Positions 1 through 9,862 of a stretch of 20,675 bases of DNA are shown one piece after another. Origin of the DNA: Discostella pseudostelligera (taxonomy: Eukaryota; Bacillariophyta; Thalassiosirophyceae; Thalassiosirales; Thalassiosiraceae); contig JALLBK010000798.1 in NCBI GenBank assembly GCA_036940085.1, forward strand, positions 1-20,675. Direction: 5' to 3'. The notes under the pieces are model-generated. The model did not search any database and was not told the origin of the DNA. It saw nothing but the letters and a program-made list of their open reading frames with translations. The translations under genes and the position numbers were made by a program. Within the stretch, counting starts at the first letter, position 1. Every line of letters starts with the position of its first letter.

Positions 1-244
1 GTAATTGATGATTATCTTTTAGAAGTGAGACGGAGTTCCACACCTACGCTAGCGTTCTTCGTACGTTCCACGTGGAATATATACTCTCCCAACAGTACAC
101 TCATCTTGCGCTCCCTCAGATTTATCACATCTTCATCCAAATCCAATACAATATCTTCATTCATCATCATGAAGCATTTTGGAGGTCTCCACCCAAATGG
201 GAACAGTATTCTCTTGATTCCCAGCTTGACTTGCACCCTTTTTT

Positions 245-327
245 GATTTTGGACAAGATTTTGGGATAAGACGATGTCCTGGCTGTCATCCAAAATCTTG
301 TGCAAAAGTGGTGGTGTTGAGAGGATG
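245..327. repeat. fold-back repeat of the CAAAATCTTG family, copy 1
   Basis: The left arm TTTTGGACAAGATTTTGG (247-264) pairs with 290-307 at 17 of 18 positions across a 25-nt loop. The outer 22 bp (245-266) recur in perfect inverted orientation at 1427-1448. The adjoining GTGTTGAGAGGATG (314-327) recurs in direct orientation at 1458-1471. This looks like a non-autonomous fold-back or MITE remnant. No coding capacity is visible. Confidence 0.6.
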
Positions 328-1296
328 CTTTTCTGAGCATTTTGGGTATTTCACAATATTATTGCTGGCGGTGTTAAGATTATCTCGTCGCGAGTTTCCC
401 AATACAATACCAGTACTGCGGGGTAGTCAACGACCCTCTTTTTCTATGTATTCCTGTGTAGAAATGTACCAAGCACAAATGGTGTGTTGTCTCACTACTA
501 CCATACCTCCCCCACCATGGTGGCCACTTCTGCCGGCCTATATGAGTGCCATAGTGAAGCTACGGCCAAAGCGAGCACATCCATCTCATCTACACACCTA
601 TGCCCCCCTCTGATCCAACTAGCTTGGTCTGAAACCTTCGGATGGCTCTCCTGTGGTTGATCAATCATTTGACCCCAAAGCAATGATGACAATGGGCAGG
701 GAAATTATCATTGATATCATCAATTCTGCCACGATTTGGAGCAAATAAAACACACCATTCTTGACATTATGCTATCACTGGAGGGGGATGCGATTTTAAG
801 GGGCCGGGGTGGGTAAGAAGTTGGAGGAATATGATAAACACTGCAGGAGTTGACAACCAAGAACCAGCGGGGCAGTTGACGTTGAGAGCCAGGATGCATT
901 AATATCTACTGAAATTAATGATTAACAAGTAATCCAACAATATCTGACTATTAATTACAATATTATACATCTAATGGTGCCTTGACACACCCGTATCTGC
1001 TCAATTGAATGAGTCATCCCATTGTATGCATCTTTTGATGCTGTTGTTGCATCATGACCCTGACTTTTGACCCCTGAGATGAGGCCGATGGCAACATATT
1101 CCACCAGTTCACCTCAGTGAACACTTGTTAAATACATAGTAATGATGAAGTGTTCAGTGAGGTGAGACAGCCAAAGATGATTTCCAGTGGAAGTATGGGG
1201 TAGGCTCATGATTGGTGATGAGTTGGGGTGTGGCGGCAATTCGTCATGGTTGGTGTAGGTTGGTGTTGATGGGAAGGTGGATCTGGTGTGAAATTC
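328..1296. other. no gene recognised; contains one long hairpin
   Basis: Only short unconvincing open frames occur here, with no recognisable protein motif. The one clear structure is the hairpin at 1110-1164. The stretch lies between two copies of the CAAAATCTTG repeat, so it may be the interior of a composite element. It encodes nothing I recognise as a transposase. Confidence 0.5.
1110..1164. repeat. 17-bp-arm hairpin
   Basis: CACCTCAGTGAACACTT (1110-1126) is the reverse complement of 1148-1164 with a single mismatch, around a 21-nt loop. There is no T-tract after it and no gene next to it, so a terminator role is not supported. A fold-back element remnant or a small structured RNA are both possible. 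Confidence 0.55.
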
Positions 1297-1471
1297 TATT
1301 GTCAAAAATCTTGTCGAAGAAACCTCCTTGATTTGGGCCCCCAAAAAAGAGGTTTCAGCAAGATTTTGGATAAGATTGAGGCCACAAGATTTTTAGGGTT
1401 ATTTCGGAGTCATTAGGGTCATCTTGTCCCAAAATCTTGTCCAAAATCGAAAAAATAGTGTTGAGAGGATG
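1297..1471. repeat. fold-back repeat of the CAAAATCTTG family, copy 2
   Basis: Arms at 1303-1326 and 1349-1369 pair imperfectly, sharing CAAAATCTTG and GAAACCTC in opposite orientations. Farther right, 1427-1448 is the perfect inverted copy of 245-266. The same GTGTTGAGAGGATG flank follows at 1458-1471. The core therefore occurs about five times in 1.2 kb in both orientations, as expected for nested or rearranged MITE copies. Confidence 0.55.
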
Positions 1472-1487
1472 GGCTGTTGTTTGAGGC

Positions 1488-3183
1488 AGCTTGATTCTCC
1501 ACCACCAACAACTTCAGCACTTCCAAACCACTCGCTGCTGCAAATGTAGCTCCTTCCTTGCTCAAAGCAGCTTTAAGTACACTTGATTCTATGGAATCCT
1601 TTCCATGTTGTTAGCAGCATTCCTCACACCTCACTCTGCACTTTGCCTGTCAGCCACAGCCAATCTGGTATCTGGTCGTGGGCTTGGCTCCTGGCTGACG
1701 ACACTGGCAGAGTACTGGGTGGCAACCTGGACCTGCTGCTGTGCTTCAATGATACTAACTACATTCTTGCTTGCTCCATAATAAGGCAATGTAGTAGCTG
1801 AATATAAGATAAAGTGATAATTTGGTACATTGAACAGCAGTGATTCTGCTTGGAATAGTCACGTGAAGGATAAAAATCTGGTGAAGTAAGGTGACAGGTG
1901 ACTAGTAGGTGGCAAGAAGTGGCAATCAGAAACCAGTGATAATTGCTTTACAATCTAGGTTGTTATTTACCCTGGTTTTACCTGGCTTTACTTTTTTACC
2001 CACTTTGGCTGGGTAAAAGTAATTTTACCCTGTGGGGTAAAACACCTTCACCACTATTTTTAGCGATCATTTTGTGTAAAATCTACATAGTAGGAATTCA
2101 ATTTTTAGCCTTCAGTTTTACTGGGTGAAAATGGGTAAAAGGTTTTTTTTACCCCATTACGTGGGATTCCTGGATTCTGGGATGGGGTAAAAAATATTTT
2201 ACCTGGTAAATAAGAACAACATAGTTTACAAGAAGTGTGTAATTCCTACAATTTTCAAACCAAGAAAGGGTGAGTCAAGAGGTATGACTCTGAACCTGCA
2301 CACAGCAGCAAGGAATTATCATAAAGCAAGAAACAAGGTGGGCTCGTAGTGTGACTCTGAACCATGCACAGCTAGAAATTCTCTCAAAACGCTTGATTCT
2401 CCACCACCAACTTCAAACTTCAAACTTCAAACTTCAGCACTCCCAAACCAATTGCTTCTGCAATTGCAGCTCCTTCCTTGCTCAGAGCTCAGGAAAGCAG
2501 CTTGAAGAACACTTGATTCCATGAAATCCTTGTTCTTGGCAGCATTGGTTCCTCACACCACACTCTTGTCTGCAGTAGCCAATCTGCAATCTGGTGGACC
2601 TGGCACCTGCTGGCAGCTGGTGCCTGGCTGAGTACTGGGTGGCACCCTGGACCCTGTGCTTCAATGATGCTAACTACATTCTTGTTCCCCATAGTGCAAG
2701 CATGGTGTAGCTAAATGTAAGATAAAGTGATAGTTTGATACTGTACTAAATACTTGATACAGCAGTGAATGGTAGCAGAATTTTTTTTTGGAATGCTGAA
2801 ATGTGAAATTGAGGTGCAGATACTAGTAGGCAACAGATCCAGCAATCAATTGAACAAATCAAGACAGTAGTGCATGAAAGAAGACAATGCATTAGTAGAA
2901 ACTGTTGCATGGCAGTGATGATGATGAGTTGTCACACTGTCACACTGTCACATACCACACAGCATATCATCTGGCCGATAAGTACATTAGCTAGTACTTA
3001 TTAAGTTCCATGTTGTTGGTTCGCAAGTGTGTAATTCCTACAATATTCAAAGCAGTAAGGGTGAGTCAAGAGGTACTCTGAACCTACTCACTGCAATGAA
3101 TTCTCACAAAGCAAGAAACAAGGTGGGCTGATAGTGTGATTCTGAATCTGCAGGCAGCTAGAAATTCTCTCAAAACAAGCCAT
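1488..3183. repeat. two-copy tandem repeat (B-A units) of about 0.65-0.8 kb
   Basis: Segment B (about 1488-1830) recurs at about 2392-2755 and segment A (2236-2393) recurs at 3027-3183. The order is B-A-B-A. Shared landmarks include GCTTGATTCTCCACCACCAA, CAATGATRCTAACTACATTC, GTGTGTAATTCCTACAAT and CTAGAAATTCTCTCAAAAC. Unit 1 is about 628 bp once the inserted MITE is removed; unit 2 is about 790 bp. The copies have diverged by substitutions and small indels, including a CAAACTT microsatellite at about 2409-2432. On the minus strand, copy 1 of B reads S-K-E-G-A-x6-A-S-G-L-E-V-L-K-L-L, weakly like an ankyrin helix, while copy 2 is frameshifted. B may therefore be decayed coding DNA. That last point is inference. 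Confidence 0.6.
1947..2231. mobile_element. MITE-like element (1954-2224) flanked by a 7-bp target duplication
   Basis: TTTACAA occurs at 1947-1953 and again at 2225-2231. The 271 bp between begin TCTAGGTTGTTATTTACC and end GGTAAATAAGAACAACATAG, which are inverted repeats apart from a 3-nt indel and one mismatch. The interior is AT-rich and made of many short TTTTACCC/GGGTAAAA palindromic blocks, with no coding frame. Small size, inverted ends, target duplication and no transposase fit a non-autonomous DNA transposon. It sits inside tandem unit 1 and is absent from unit 2, so it inserted after the duplication. Confidence 0.75.
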
Positions 3184-3356
3184 TTGATGTGATTTGCACA
3201 ACATTCCTCTTGTTGTGAACTTCACACATCACACATCATGATGATAAATGATAACTATTTAATTTGTCTACTAGGCCAGCAGTCAATCCTTGCAGCAACC
3301 AAAACCCAAAACCCAAACTTTTTTATTTTTTTCTTGTATGAGCTAATTCCTATTCC
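3184..3356. other. AT-rich spacer
   Basis: There is no gene. Short CACACATCA and AACCCAAA runs occur. Just before it, within tandem unit 2, is a TGTCACAC triplet repeat at about 2932-2951. Confidence 0.4.
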
Positions 3357-3746
3357 ATGACATTGTTGTTGCCAATTTTCTTGTTGTTGGCAAGAAGTTC
3401 TGGTCACAAGTCTCTGAACCAGAATTTTGATGAAGTTTGGTCAGTTGGTCCACTGTTTGACACCGCAATAGATTATGGTGGACACTGGGGGGATACTTCA
3501 ATAATTTCTTTCATTTCATCCTCACCAGACAACAACAACATTTACTATGAGATGGGCTGTTGGGAGTGCAAGGAGGAGGAGGAGAAGAAGAGCAAGATCA
3601 AGTGGCACATTAATGGACATGATGGATCAGGTGAGGAGTGTGAGTGTGAGAAAGTGAATTTGAAAGTAGGCAATATTGCCATGATCATGATGCAGCTCAA
3701 CTTCAACTTTGAAACAAAGAGAAAAGAGATGTTGTCCCTCAATTAA
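3357..3746 (+). CDS. doubtful small ORF, possible secreted protein
   Basis: An ATG-initiated frame of 129 codons starts with a hydrophobic run (T-L-L-L-P-I-F-L-L-L-A) that could act as a signal peptide. A Glu/Lys-rich middle (E-C-K-E-E-E-E-K-K-S-K) and a Cys-Glu pair region follow. I recognise no domain. The ORF stands alone in repeat-rich DNA with no clear intron or promoter signal, and it has the simple composition that chance frames show here. It may be an artefact. If real, it is a lineage-specific orphan. Confidence 0.18.
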   Translation: MTLLLPIFLLLARSSGHKSLNQNFDEVWSVGPLFDTAIDYGGHWGDTSIISFISSSPDNNNIYYEMGCWECKEEEEKKSKIKWHINGHDGSGEECECEKVNLKVGNIAMIMMQLNFNFETKRKEMLSLN

Positions 3747-5071
3747 ATGCAGCTTCTTCTCTCTTGTTACTTTGGTAGTAGTATTTAGTAGCCCCCCCCA
3801 AACCAATAATCAATACCCCAACAACCAACAACTACAATTTGGCAATGACCCAAGATCATGGGTCTGGTCTTTATACTTTATATTAGGTACTTGGTACCTT
3901 GCTGAACTAGAGGTAAGTTTGTGGAATGGTCTTGGCATTGATGTCGCTTTTAGTATCCTGACAAGACAGAAGATTGATTGTTGCACTGCCAGTGTCAGCT
4001 GTGGGAAATAGGAACTGGGCAACTTGATGTCTAGAACCACCATGGGGTATGATCATTGTGTAATTAATGCATTCTTCACTATGTTTTGTTGCCTCCCTGG
4101 TGAAGGCATTTTTCCTACCATAGGGGGTTAGATTTTCTGTGGTATTGACTTTAGCTGGAAGACTGCTGCCTCAAAGGTGGTATTCATGTATTGAGTTAGA
4201 TGACTCTGATTTCAGCATGTTTTTATGTGCAACCATTGCTGGTAGGTAGATAAATACCCCACAACAAAGGGGGAAAATACCCGGTATTGAGTACATACAC
4301 ACAAGGGATTTAGTACTCAATCTAGTAACTGACTTCCATGTGAGAGTTGCAAAGGCCTGTCGCCTGTCATGGTGAAAGCTAGGGTGCTGGCACCCTGAAA
4401 ATACAACAATGTTGTTCGATTCTTACAGCAGCACTCTTGTTGTGGTGTCTTGTGCCTGTGTTTGTGTACACAACAAGATGGAATGAAGTGCTCAGGTGAG
4501 GAGTGAGGATGATGCTTTGGTGATGTCATCAGTATTTCTCTAGCAGGTGGCAGTGACCTCCACATCCATATCATTCATTCCATTGACATTGACTCTGTGT
4601 CTCAGTCTGTGTGTATGCCGAGTGCCGCCGACCTCTGACCTCCGACTTCACATCATCACAACATCTTCATCATCATCACATCATCATCATCTCTTCACAT
4701 CATCACGGCTACTATGGATTAAAATAAAGCTACACTATATAAAAAACCCATACAAGACATGACATTAGTCTTTGACATTAGTCAGAGACTAATACAATAC
4801 TGGCCAATCTGTATTCAGGCTTTCCAAGCTAGCCCTACACATCTAGTACCTAGATGCAACAGCATCCCATCATCTTACCATTCGGAATCATAGAGGTCAT
4901 GGATGGTCCTTGGTTGGACAGTGGGATCTAGTGGAGAAATCTCTCTTCACAGCTCAGAAGGAGAGACTTAACCAGCCATACTCCAGTGTTGCTAGTCACT
5001 AGTTGTATCATCTGTAGTGTAATGGATCAAAAGAGTGAAGAAGAGTATAGTACAAAGGACAGGCAGAGTAG
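3747..5071. other. no gene recognised; CAT-rich microsatellites
   Basis: Open frames are short and carry no motif. Imperfect CAT/TCA repeats lie at about 4650-4708 and 5088-5126. A small near-palindrome, AGGGTGCTGGCACCCT, lies at 4381-4396. A 41-codon ATG frame at 5022-5147 (M-D-Q-K-S-E-E-E then a Ser run) could be a first exon of the gene that follows, but I could not splice it into frame. Confidence 0.4.
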
Positions 5072-6031
5072 GTTAGAGGATCGACGTCATTCATCATCTT
5101 CATCATCATTGTCATCATCGTCGTCAAGATTACTTACCGCTGCTTGATTGCCTGTTACAAATTCTGTTGCCGCCATAGCCCTACAAGCCTCCTTGACCCA
5201 CTTCTTCTTCTCCTTCTTCCTCTCCCAGACCAAGATGACGGTCATGATGCTCGCAACGAATCGACGGACCTCCTACTATCAACTACAGTAATTGATATTT
5301 GGCTGGCATTGGGATGCAATGGTGGAAAGGTAGCAAAAATAGAGAAGAAGCTGTTATTGTTGAGAACCTTCAGAGATAAGTTGGTCCGTAGGAACCAAAC
5401 AATGGACAAACTCATGGTGGACTTTAATGATGGAAGAAAATTTGAGACTTTAACCGACGAGGAAAAGGACGGAACACAATTTGATGCCGGGGAGGCATAC
5501 GAAAATATTATCGATGCACTCGAGAAGGAATTTGGGAAACATGAATGCTTCAATTTATTGACATGGGAGAGGACACCGCCATCGACTGATCCAACATATC
5601 GTCAGAAGACAGTCCTTATGTCGCCTTTTCATTATAAATCAGGCTAGACTACGATCCATGATTTGCTCGATGAAGCAATCTTACGACAAGGTAGGTTCTG
5701 TGGTGAATCCTCAAAGTATCTTGTCTTTTGTTATGGCGAAAAGGATACCGATTTTGATCTCGAACAGCCACAAGTCCTATCGATGAAGAACTACTTCCCG
5801 TCAACGACCAACACTAGCTACAAGCTGATTGGTTTGACTAGTCATTGTGGGGAGGATAGATCAGTCGGTCATAACCTGGCCTATCATTTGATTGACGGAA
5901 AGTGGTACTATTTCAACGATAATCTAGTGCATGAGATAAGTGATTGTGAGATTGGAAAGGCGTACGGTTGGAACAACGGTGGATGTGAGACTGCTTATCT
6001 AGCATTCTTTGAGCAGCTCCAAAAGGGTTGA
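5072..6031 (+). pseudogene. ubiquitin-specific protease (USP/UCH) relic with in-frame stop
   Basis: One frame runs from 5072 to 6031 and is interrupted only by TAG at 5645-5647. After the stop the protein has the C-terminal USP pattern: Y-K-L-I-G-L-T-S-H-C-G, G-H-N-L-A-Y (catalytic-type His at 5870), W-Y-Y-F-N-D-N-L-V (Asp at 5918) and a closing A-Y-L-A-F-F. Before it, Q-F-D-A-G-E-A (5477-5497) resembles the QQDA box. USPs are cysteine proteases that remove ubiquitin from proteins. The expected N-terminal Cys box (GNTCY-type) is not found upstream, the Zn-binding CxxC pairs are absent, and the first in-frame ATG is internal (5402). The sequence around the stop reads smoothly and no intron of normal length removes it. 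This is most likely a 5'-truncated pseudogene. A missed upstream exon plus a sequencing error remains possible. Confidence 0.6.
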
Positions 6032-6207
6032 TTGTAATGACATTGAGTTTGTCCATGTAGTAAATGAATACAATTATATAATGATTACATTTATGATCTA
6101 TGATGTTCACTGTTCTTGCCTAGCCATGACAATGGCGATGAGATGGTTGTATGATCACGTAAAAATCAAAATGAGAAGTTGAGAGTATGCACTCTACAGG
6201 ATCAAAC

Positions 6208-7695
6208 TTAGAGCTGACGACGACATTTCGATCCAAGCTTGCGAATGATTGGAGATTCTGCACCAATTTCGTCTTCAAGATCATGGTTGCTCTCGTTATA
6301 ATTGCGAACAGTAAGACCAGCACGACGAGGACGACCATTGCCAGCAGGAGCAGCAAGGACGACATGGTTGGCAGGCGGTACGTTTTCCACACCGACGACG
6401 ACGTTGACCCCCACACCACGACCCTCAGCCATATCGAAATCGAACTCGACGTCCAAATCCTTGTCTGCCCCTTGGTCATCAACAATGACTGCATCAGGAA
6501 CAAAATCTTCTGCTCCTGCTCCGCCCTCCAAATCATCAACAATGACGGCCTCAAATCCAGACTCCGACTCCGATCCATCATAGACAACGAGCTCGATGAT
6601 CACTTCATCTGGAATTCCAACAGCACCATTGACTTGAGGCCCGTAAATTGGATGGCCAAGTTGGCGGGTGAGTTTGCAATACATGACGTGGGCCGTGTGG
6701 TCGACAGGGAGGCAATACTGTTGGCTCTTTCCCCGACCAAAACAATGATGGCAAGCCTTCGAATGACCTCTTTCATCCGGCCGCCTCCACATGTTACATA
6801 AACTACAGTAAATGTAAAGTGCGAGGCAATCATCCGACGCAACCACCATGTAGGTAGCGTTGGACTTCTTGCTCGGCTTCTTCCAGATCGAATTGCATTT
6901 GTTGCTGATCCCGGTCAATGGACGGCGTTCGTCAGATTGACGAAAGTAGTTCTGACCGATGAGGAAGTTTGGAATAATTGAATTGATCCACTGTGATTGA
7001 AGGAAATGGAGTATTGAGGAGTGACAATTGGATTTCAAAATAAATGACAATCATGGCTTGCCACCCCCTTCCGATGACGCGGCGGCGACAATGACAACTC
7101 AGTTCGCACCGGTACTGAACATCAGGACAGGGACATTTCAAAGCATCCAAATCAAAAAAAGAATCACCATGACTGTGAATGATGATATTGGGACGAATCG
7201 TCGAATGACAGCAGTGGAATGACGATGATATCAATTGAATGGCCGGAGGAGGCAGCGATAGAGGCGGCAGAGGAGGCATAGGAGGCAGTGGTGGAAAATT
7301 CAGGTCAGTGTGTAGCCGGCCATTGCTTGGCGCAGGCGCTGACAGATGATCGCCTGCCGGAATTCCGATGACATTCGCGCGTGAAATCGTACTGGGTCCT
7401 ACGCTATGACGCAGTTGAAAGATCATATCTTCAGGAGAAGTTTTGGCGGGAGATCCTTCTTGGCCTCCTCGATAATTGCAGCCATGAAGTGTGATGTCCC
7501 GAGCATCACGTGGACTTCAACAGTCAGAGATGTGAGAATAGGATGGCCTTGGTTGTACTGCACCTTCATTGTACTTTCTGTCAGGCTTGTTTGGGCCATG
7601 GCAATTACCTGAGCAAAACTTTCACCAAAGCCGTCGATGCCTTCACCTTCACCGAATTCATGGATCTGTGCAATGTTGTGAAAAATTTCTTCCAT
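6208..7695 (-). CDS. uncharacterised gene, broken or multi-exon, acidic C-terminal half
   Basis: Three minus-strand frames follow one another: 7695-7423 (ATG start, 90 codons, acidic helical), 7426-6932 (Pro-rich P-P-L-P-P-M-P-P-L then a Cys/His patch) and 7050-6208. The last is the most protein-like. It has a zinc-ribbon-like C-x2-C-x10-H-x3-C-x2-C group (about 6737-6802), then a long Asp/Glu-rich tail with two copies of A-V-I-V-D-D, ending R-P-R-R-A-G-L-T-V-R-N-Y-N-E. I recognise no family. A weak intron (6991-7078, GTCATC...CACAG) would join the second and third parts in phase, but the first junction needs a frame change. It may be a gene with introns I cannot place, or a decayed mobile-element gene beside the USP relic. 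Confidence 0.4.
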
Positions 7696-8422
7696 GTTGA
7701 AAAATCAGCCAAGTGACCAGAAGAGCAGAATGCAAAGACTGTGAAAGGTGGCTCTCTGCTGCTTTAGTGGGTGGCGGAGATTAGGGTCGGCAACTACTGT
7801 GCAATGACAGCAAAGACAATGATGATGAAATCACCAACTTGCACCAACCAAGAAGTTAGGGTACGATATGCTCATTACAAGTATCATTGTACTCCTTCTT
7901 GACCTCATCGCACTTTGTTGTTGGGGATCATATGACTAACGTAATCAAATAGTGTATTGAACATCATCATGGCCCATCATACAAATGGCATAGAAAAGTG
8001 AAAAGTGAAAGAAACAAAGTGAAAGAACAAGTTGGGACAGAGGTGGTGAACACACTGGGACTTTGTGTCCACTTCAAAGTGGGATGAGACAGGATGAGAC
8101 CTAGATACTTTTGGCGGGAGCGCAAGCTTTCCAAGAAAGTCACAATTCGTACTATTCCTACATAGCAAGGGATATCTTTCTTTGCTGCCGCCAACACAGC
8201 AACGACGAGCCAAAAGGCACAGTATCTACCATATGTAGCCATCCCAGTTCGAGTCCGGCAGCGGCAGTAAGATAGAGCAGTTTTGCACAGTGACAGTGGC
8301 AGCGGCATCTTCCATCATCATTCCAACTTAAGCCAGTTTCATCCTCTCTCTTTGTGGCGGCAGTGGTTGTGGGGAGGTTGGCAGTCCAACCCTCTGCCTC
8401 TGCCTTCTCATGGTCGTTGTCG
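7696..8422. other. intergenic region, probable promoter of the WD-repeat gene
   Basis: No convincing gene occurs. The frames on either strand lack motifs. It holds an E2F-like box at 8109-8119 and then GC-richer sequence leading into the next gene. Confidence 0.45.
8109..8119. promoter_or_regulatory. E2F-like box TTTTGGCGGGA
   Basis: TTTTGGCGGGA matches the E2F/DP binding consensus (TTTSSCGC class, reverse TCCCGCCAAA). It lies about 310 bp upstream of the likely start of the WD-repeat gene. Similar boxes lie in three other intergenic regions of this window. Function is inferred from the motif only. Confidence 0.4.
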
Positions 8423-9862
8423 ATGTCGTCTTCTACAGTGCCATCATTGTTCGTCCTCACCCCTCGTCATGCTGGGCATCATCATTCATTAGCTGGTGCA
8501 GCACCGCTGCAACCACCGCGCAGTCGCTTCTTCCACAATATTCTCATCTTTAATCGAACGACAAACACAACTTCAACAATCTGCACGTGAATTACTCCAT
8601 CGATGGACTGAAGGATCAGCCAAAAGTTTTGCAGCATTCACCATTAATGAATTACATTACCGCGCTCAGTCCGATAAGGAAGATTTGCCACCATTCGATT
8701 GGGTACGTCGAGTAAGCATTGGGAACTATCCATTTGTGGCCTGTGGGAGTGCCTATGGTAGCATCTATGTGGCCAATGTTGAATCACAACAGGTGTTGGG
8801 GGTGGCACAGGGAGTACATTGCCCCTCTTCTGTGGAGGATGATCTGTTGGATGATGAATTGGCGAGATGTCTCTATGGAGAATACAATGGTTGTGGTGTA
8901 TTAGCAGTGGCACTGCATGGGTCAAATTTGGTGGCTAGTTCGGGAAGAGAGGGTGGAGTAAAACTGTTCAAATTGGTGGCCAGAAAAGATTAGTGTGCTC
9001 AAGTTGATTGGAAAGGTGCTTCCCAACATCCTCGTGACATGTCTGAAATTCGATACAGTTGGGCGGCTGTATGTGGGTGGACAGGATGGTTATTTGAGGA
9101 TGCTGGATGTGAATAGTTCTACCAGCAATGAACAGTCTGACGTGATGCAAGAAGTCAAGCTGTTATCTTCCTCTTCTTCATCAATACTATCATTGGACAT
9201 ATCAGAAGAATTGGATATGGTAGCAATGGCACATGTAAATGGTGACATTTGCATTCATTCCTTGAATTTAGACAACGATTGCAATGATGCATGTCTCCTT
9301 GGGGTGTGGAATTCATTCTGTGGAACAAATATAAGTGCACCTAGTCATCATGCTCGATCAGTGGCATTCATACCATCCGGAGAACAACAGCAAAATGATA
9401 TCGGCATGCAGAATTATGAAATCAATGATGCTACATCGTGGAGTATCATGGCTGGAGGAGGAAATGGCGAGTTGTGGCTGGCTGGGTTCGACCAATCGTA
9501 CATTCATGCAGGAGAACCTCCATTGCTAATGAACGATGATTATGAAAGTGTCGGTGTAAACACAGTGCGGCAATCAACAAATATGCCAATAGTAAAATCA
9601 AATTCAATACAACAAATCAAACCCAGCCATCATGGACCAGTCCTTTCCCTCGCGACGCGACCAGGGGGTGTTCACGTGAGCGCTGGACATGATGGCATGC
9701 TTCGGCTGACACAGATTCATCCCTCTCCCAGGGCATTGTATGGCTTACAAGGTGTGGCTTGGAAGTATATGTATTGATTCGGAAGGTAGACGATTAGTAT
9801 CGGATGGTCAAGATGATGTTGTTGTGGTGCATGACTTTTCGATTGTTGAGGATGATGTATAG
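8423..9862 (+). CDS. WD40-repeat protein, reading frame disrupted at two or more points
   Basis: The conserved reading is 8493-8975 (frame of 8496), then about 8989-9750 (frame of 8995), then about 9757-9862 (ending GTA TAG). Beta-propeller repeats are plain: A-C-G-S-A-Y-G-S-I-Y-V, G-R-L-Y-V-G-G-Q-D-G-Y-L-R-M-L-D, S-A-G-H-D-G-M-L-R-L and R-R-L-V-S-D-G-Q-D-D-V-V-V-V-H-D. WD proteins act as scaffolds, and no specific partner can be named. Each junction is a +1 change, at about 8976-8988 and about 9748-9757, with good protein on both sides. No intron of normal length fits. The 5' end is uncertain: TAG at 8490 blocks the frame, and ATG 8423 lies in a third frame leading to 8560. It may be a recent pseudogene, or a gene with sequencing indels. 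The family call is firm; the exact model is not. Confidence 0.6.

Noticed and set aside
12..305. Minus-strand ORF of 97 codons at the left edge
   Set aside because: Its start lies inside the fold-back repeat, it has no motif, and its composition is like chance frames nearby.
4650..5126. CAT/TCA runs as a possible CRISPR-like or regulatory array
   Set aside because: They are imperfect trinucleotide microsatellites with no unit-spacer structure.
5128..5140. Minus-strand splice donor CGGTAAGTAATC
   Set aside because: There is no minus-strand coding frame beside it, and the plus strand carries the USP-like frame.
5612..5647. A 36-nt in-phase intron that would remove the TAG in the USP-like gene
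   Set aside because: It is far shorter than the 81-151-bp introns of this window, and the GTCCTT donor is weak.
6187..6801. Plus-strand ORF of 204 codons
   Set aside because: It is antisense to the more protein-like minus frame 7050-6208 and shows no motif.
8976..8988. A 13-nt GT...AG block as a micro-intron in the WD-repeat gene
   Set aside because: No known spliceosome removes introns this short; an indel or sequencing error is simpler.
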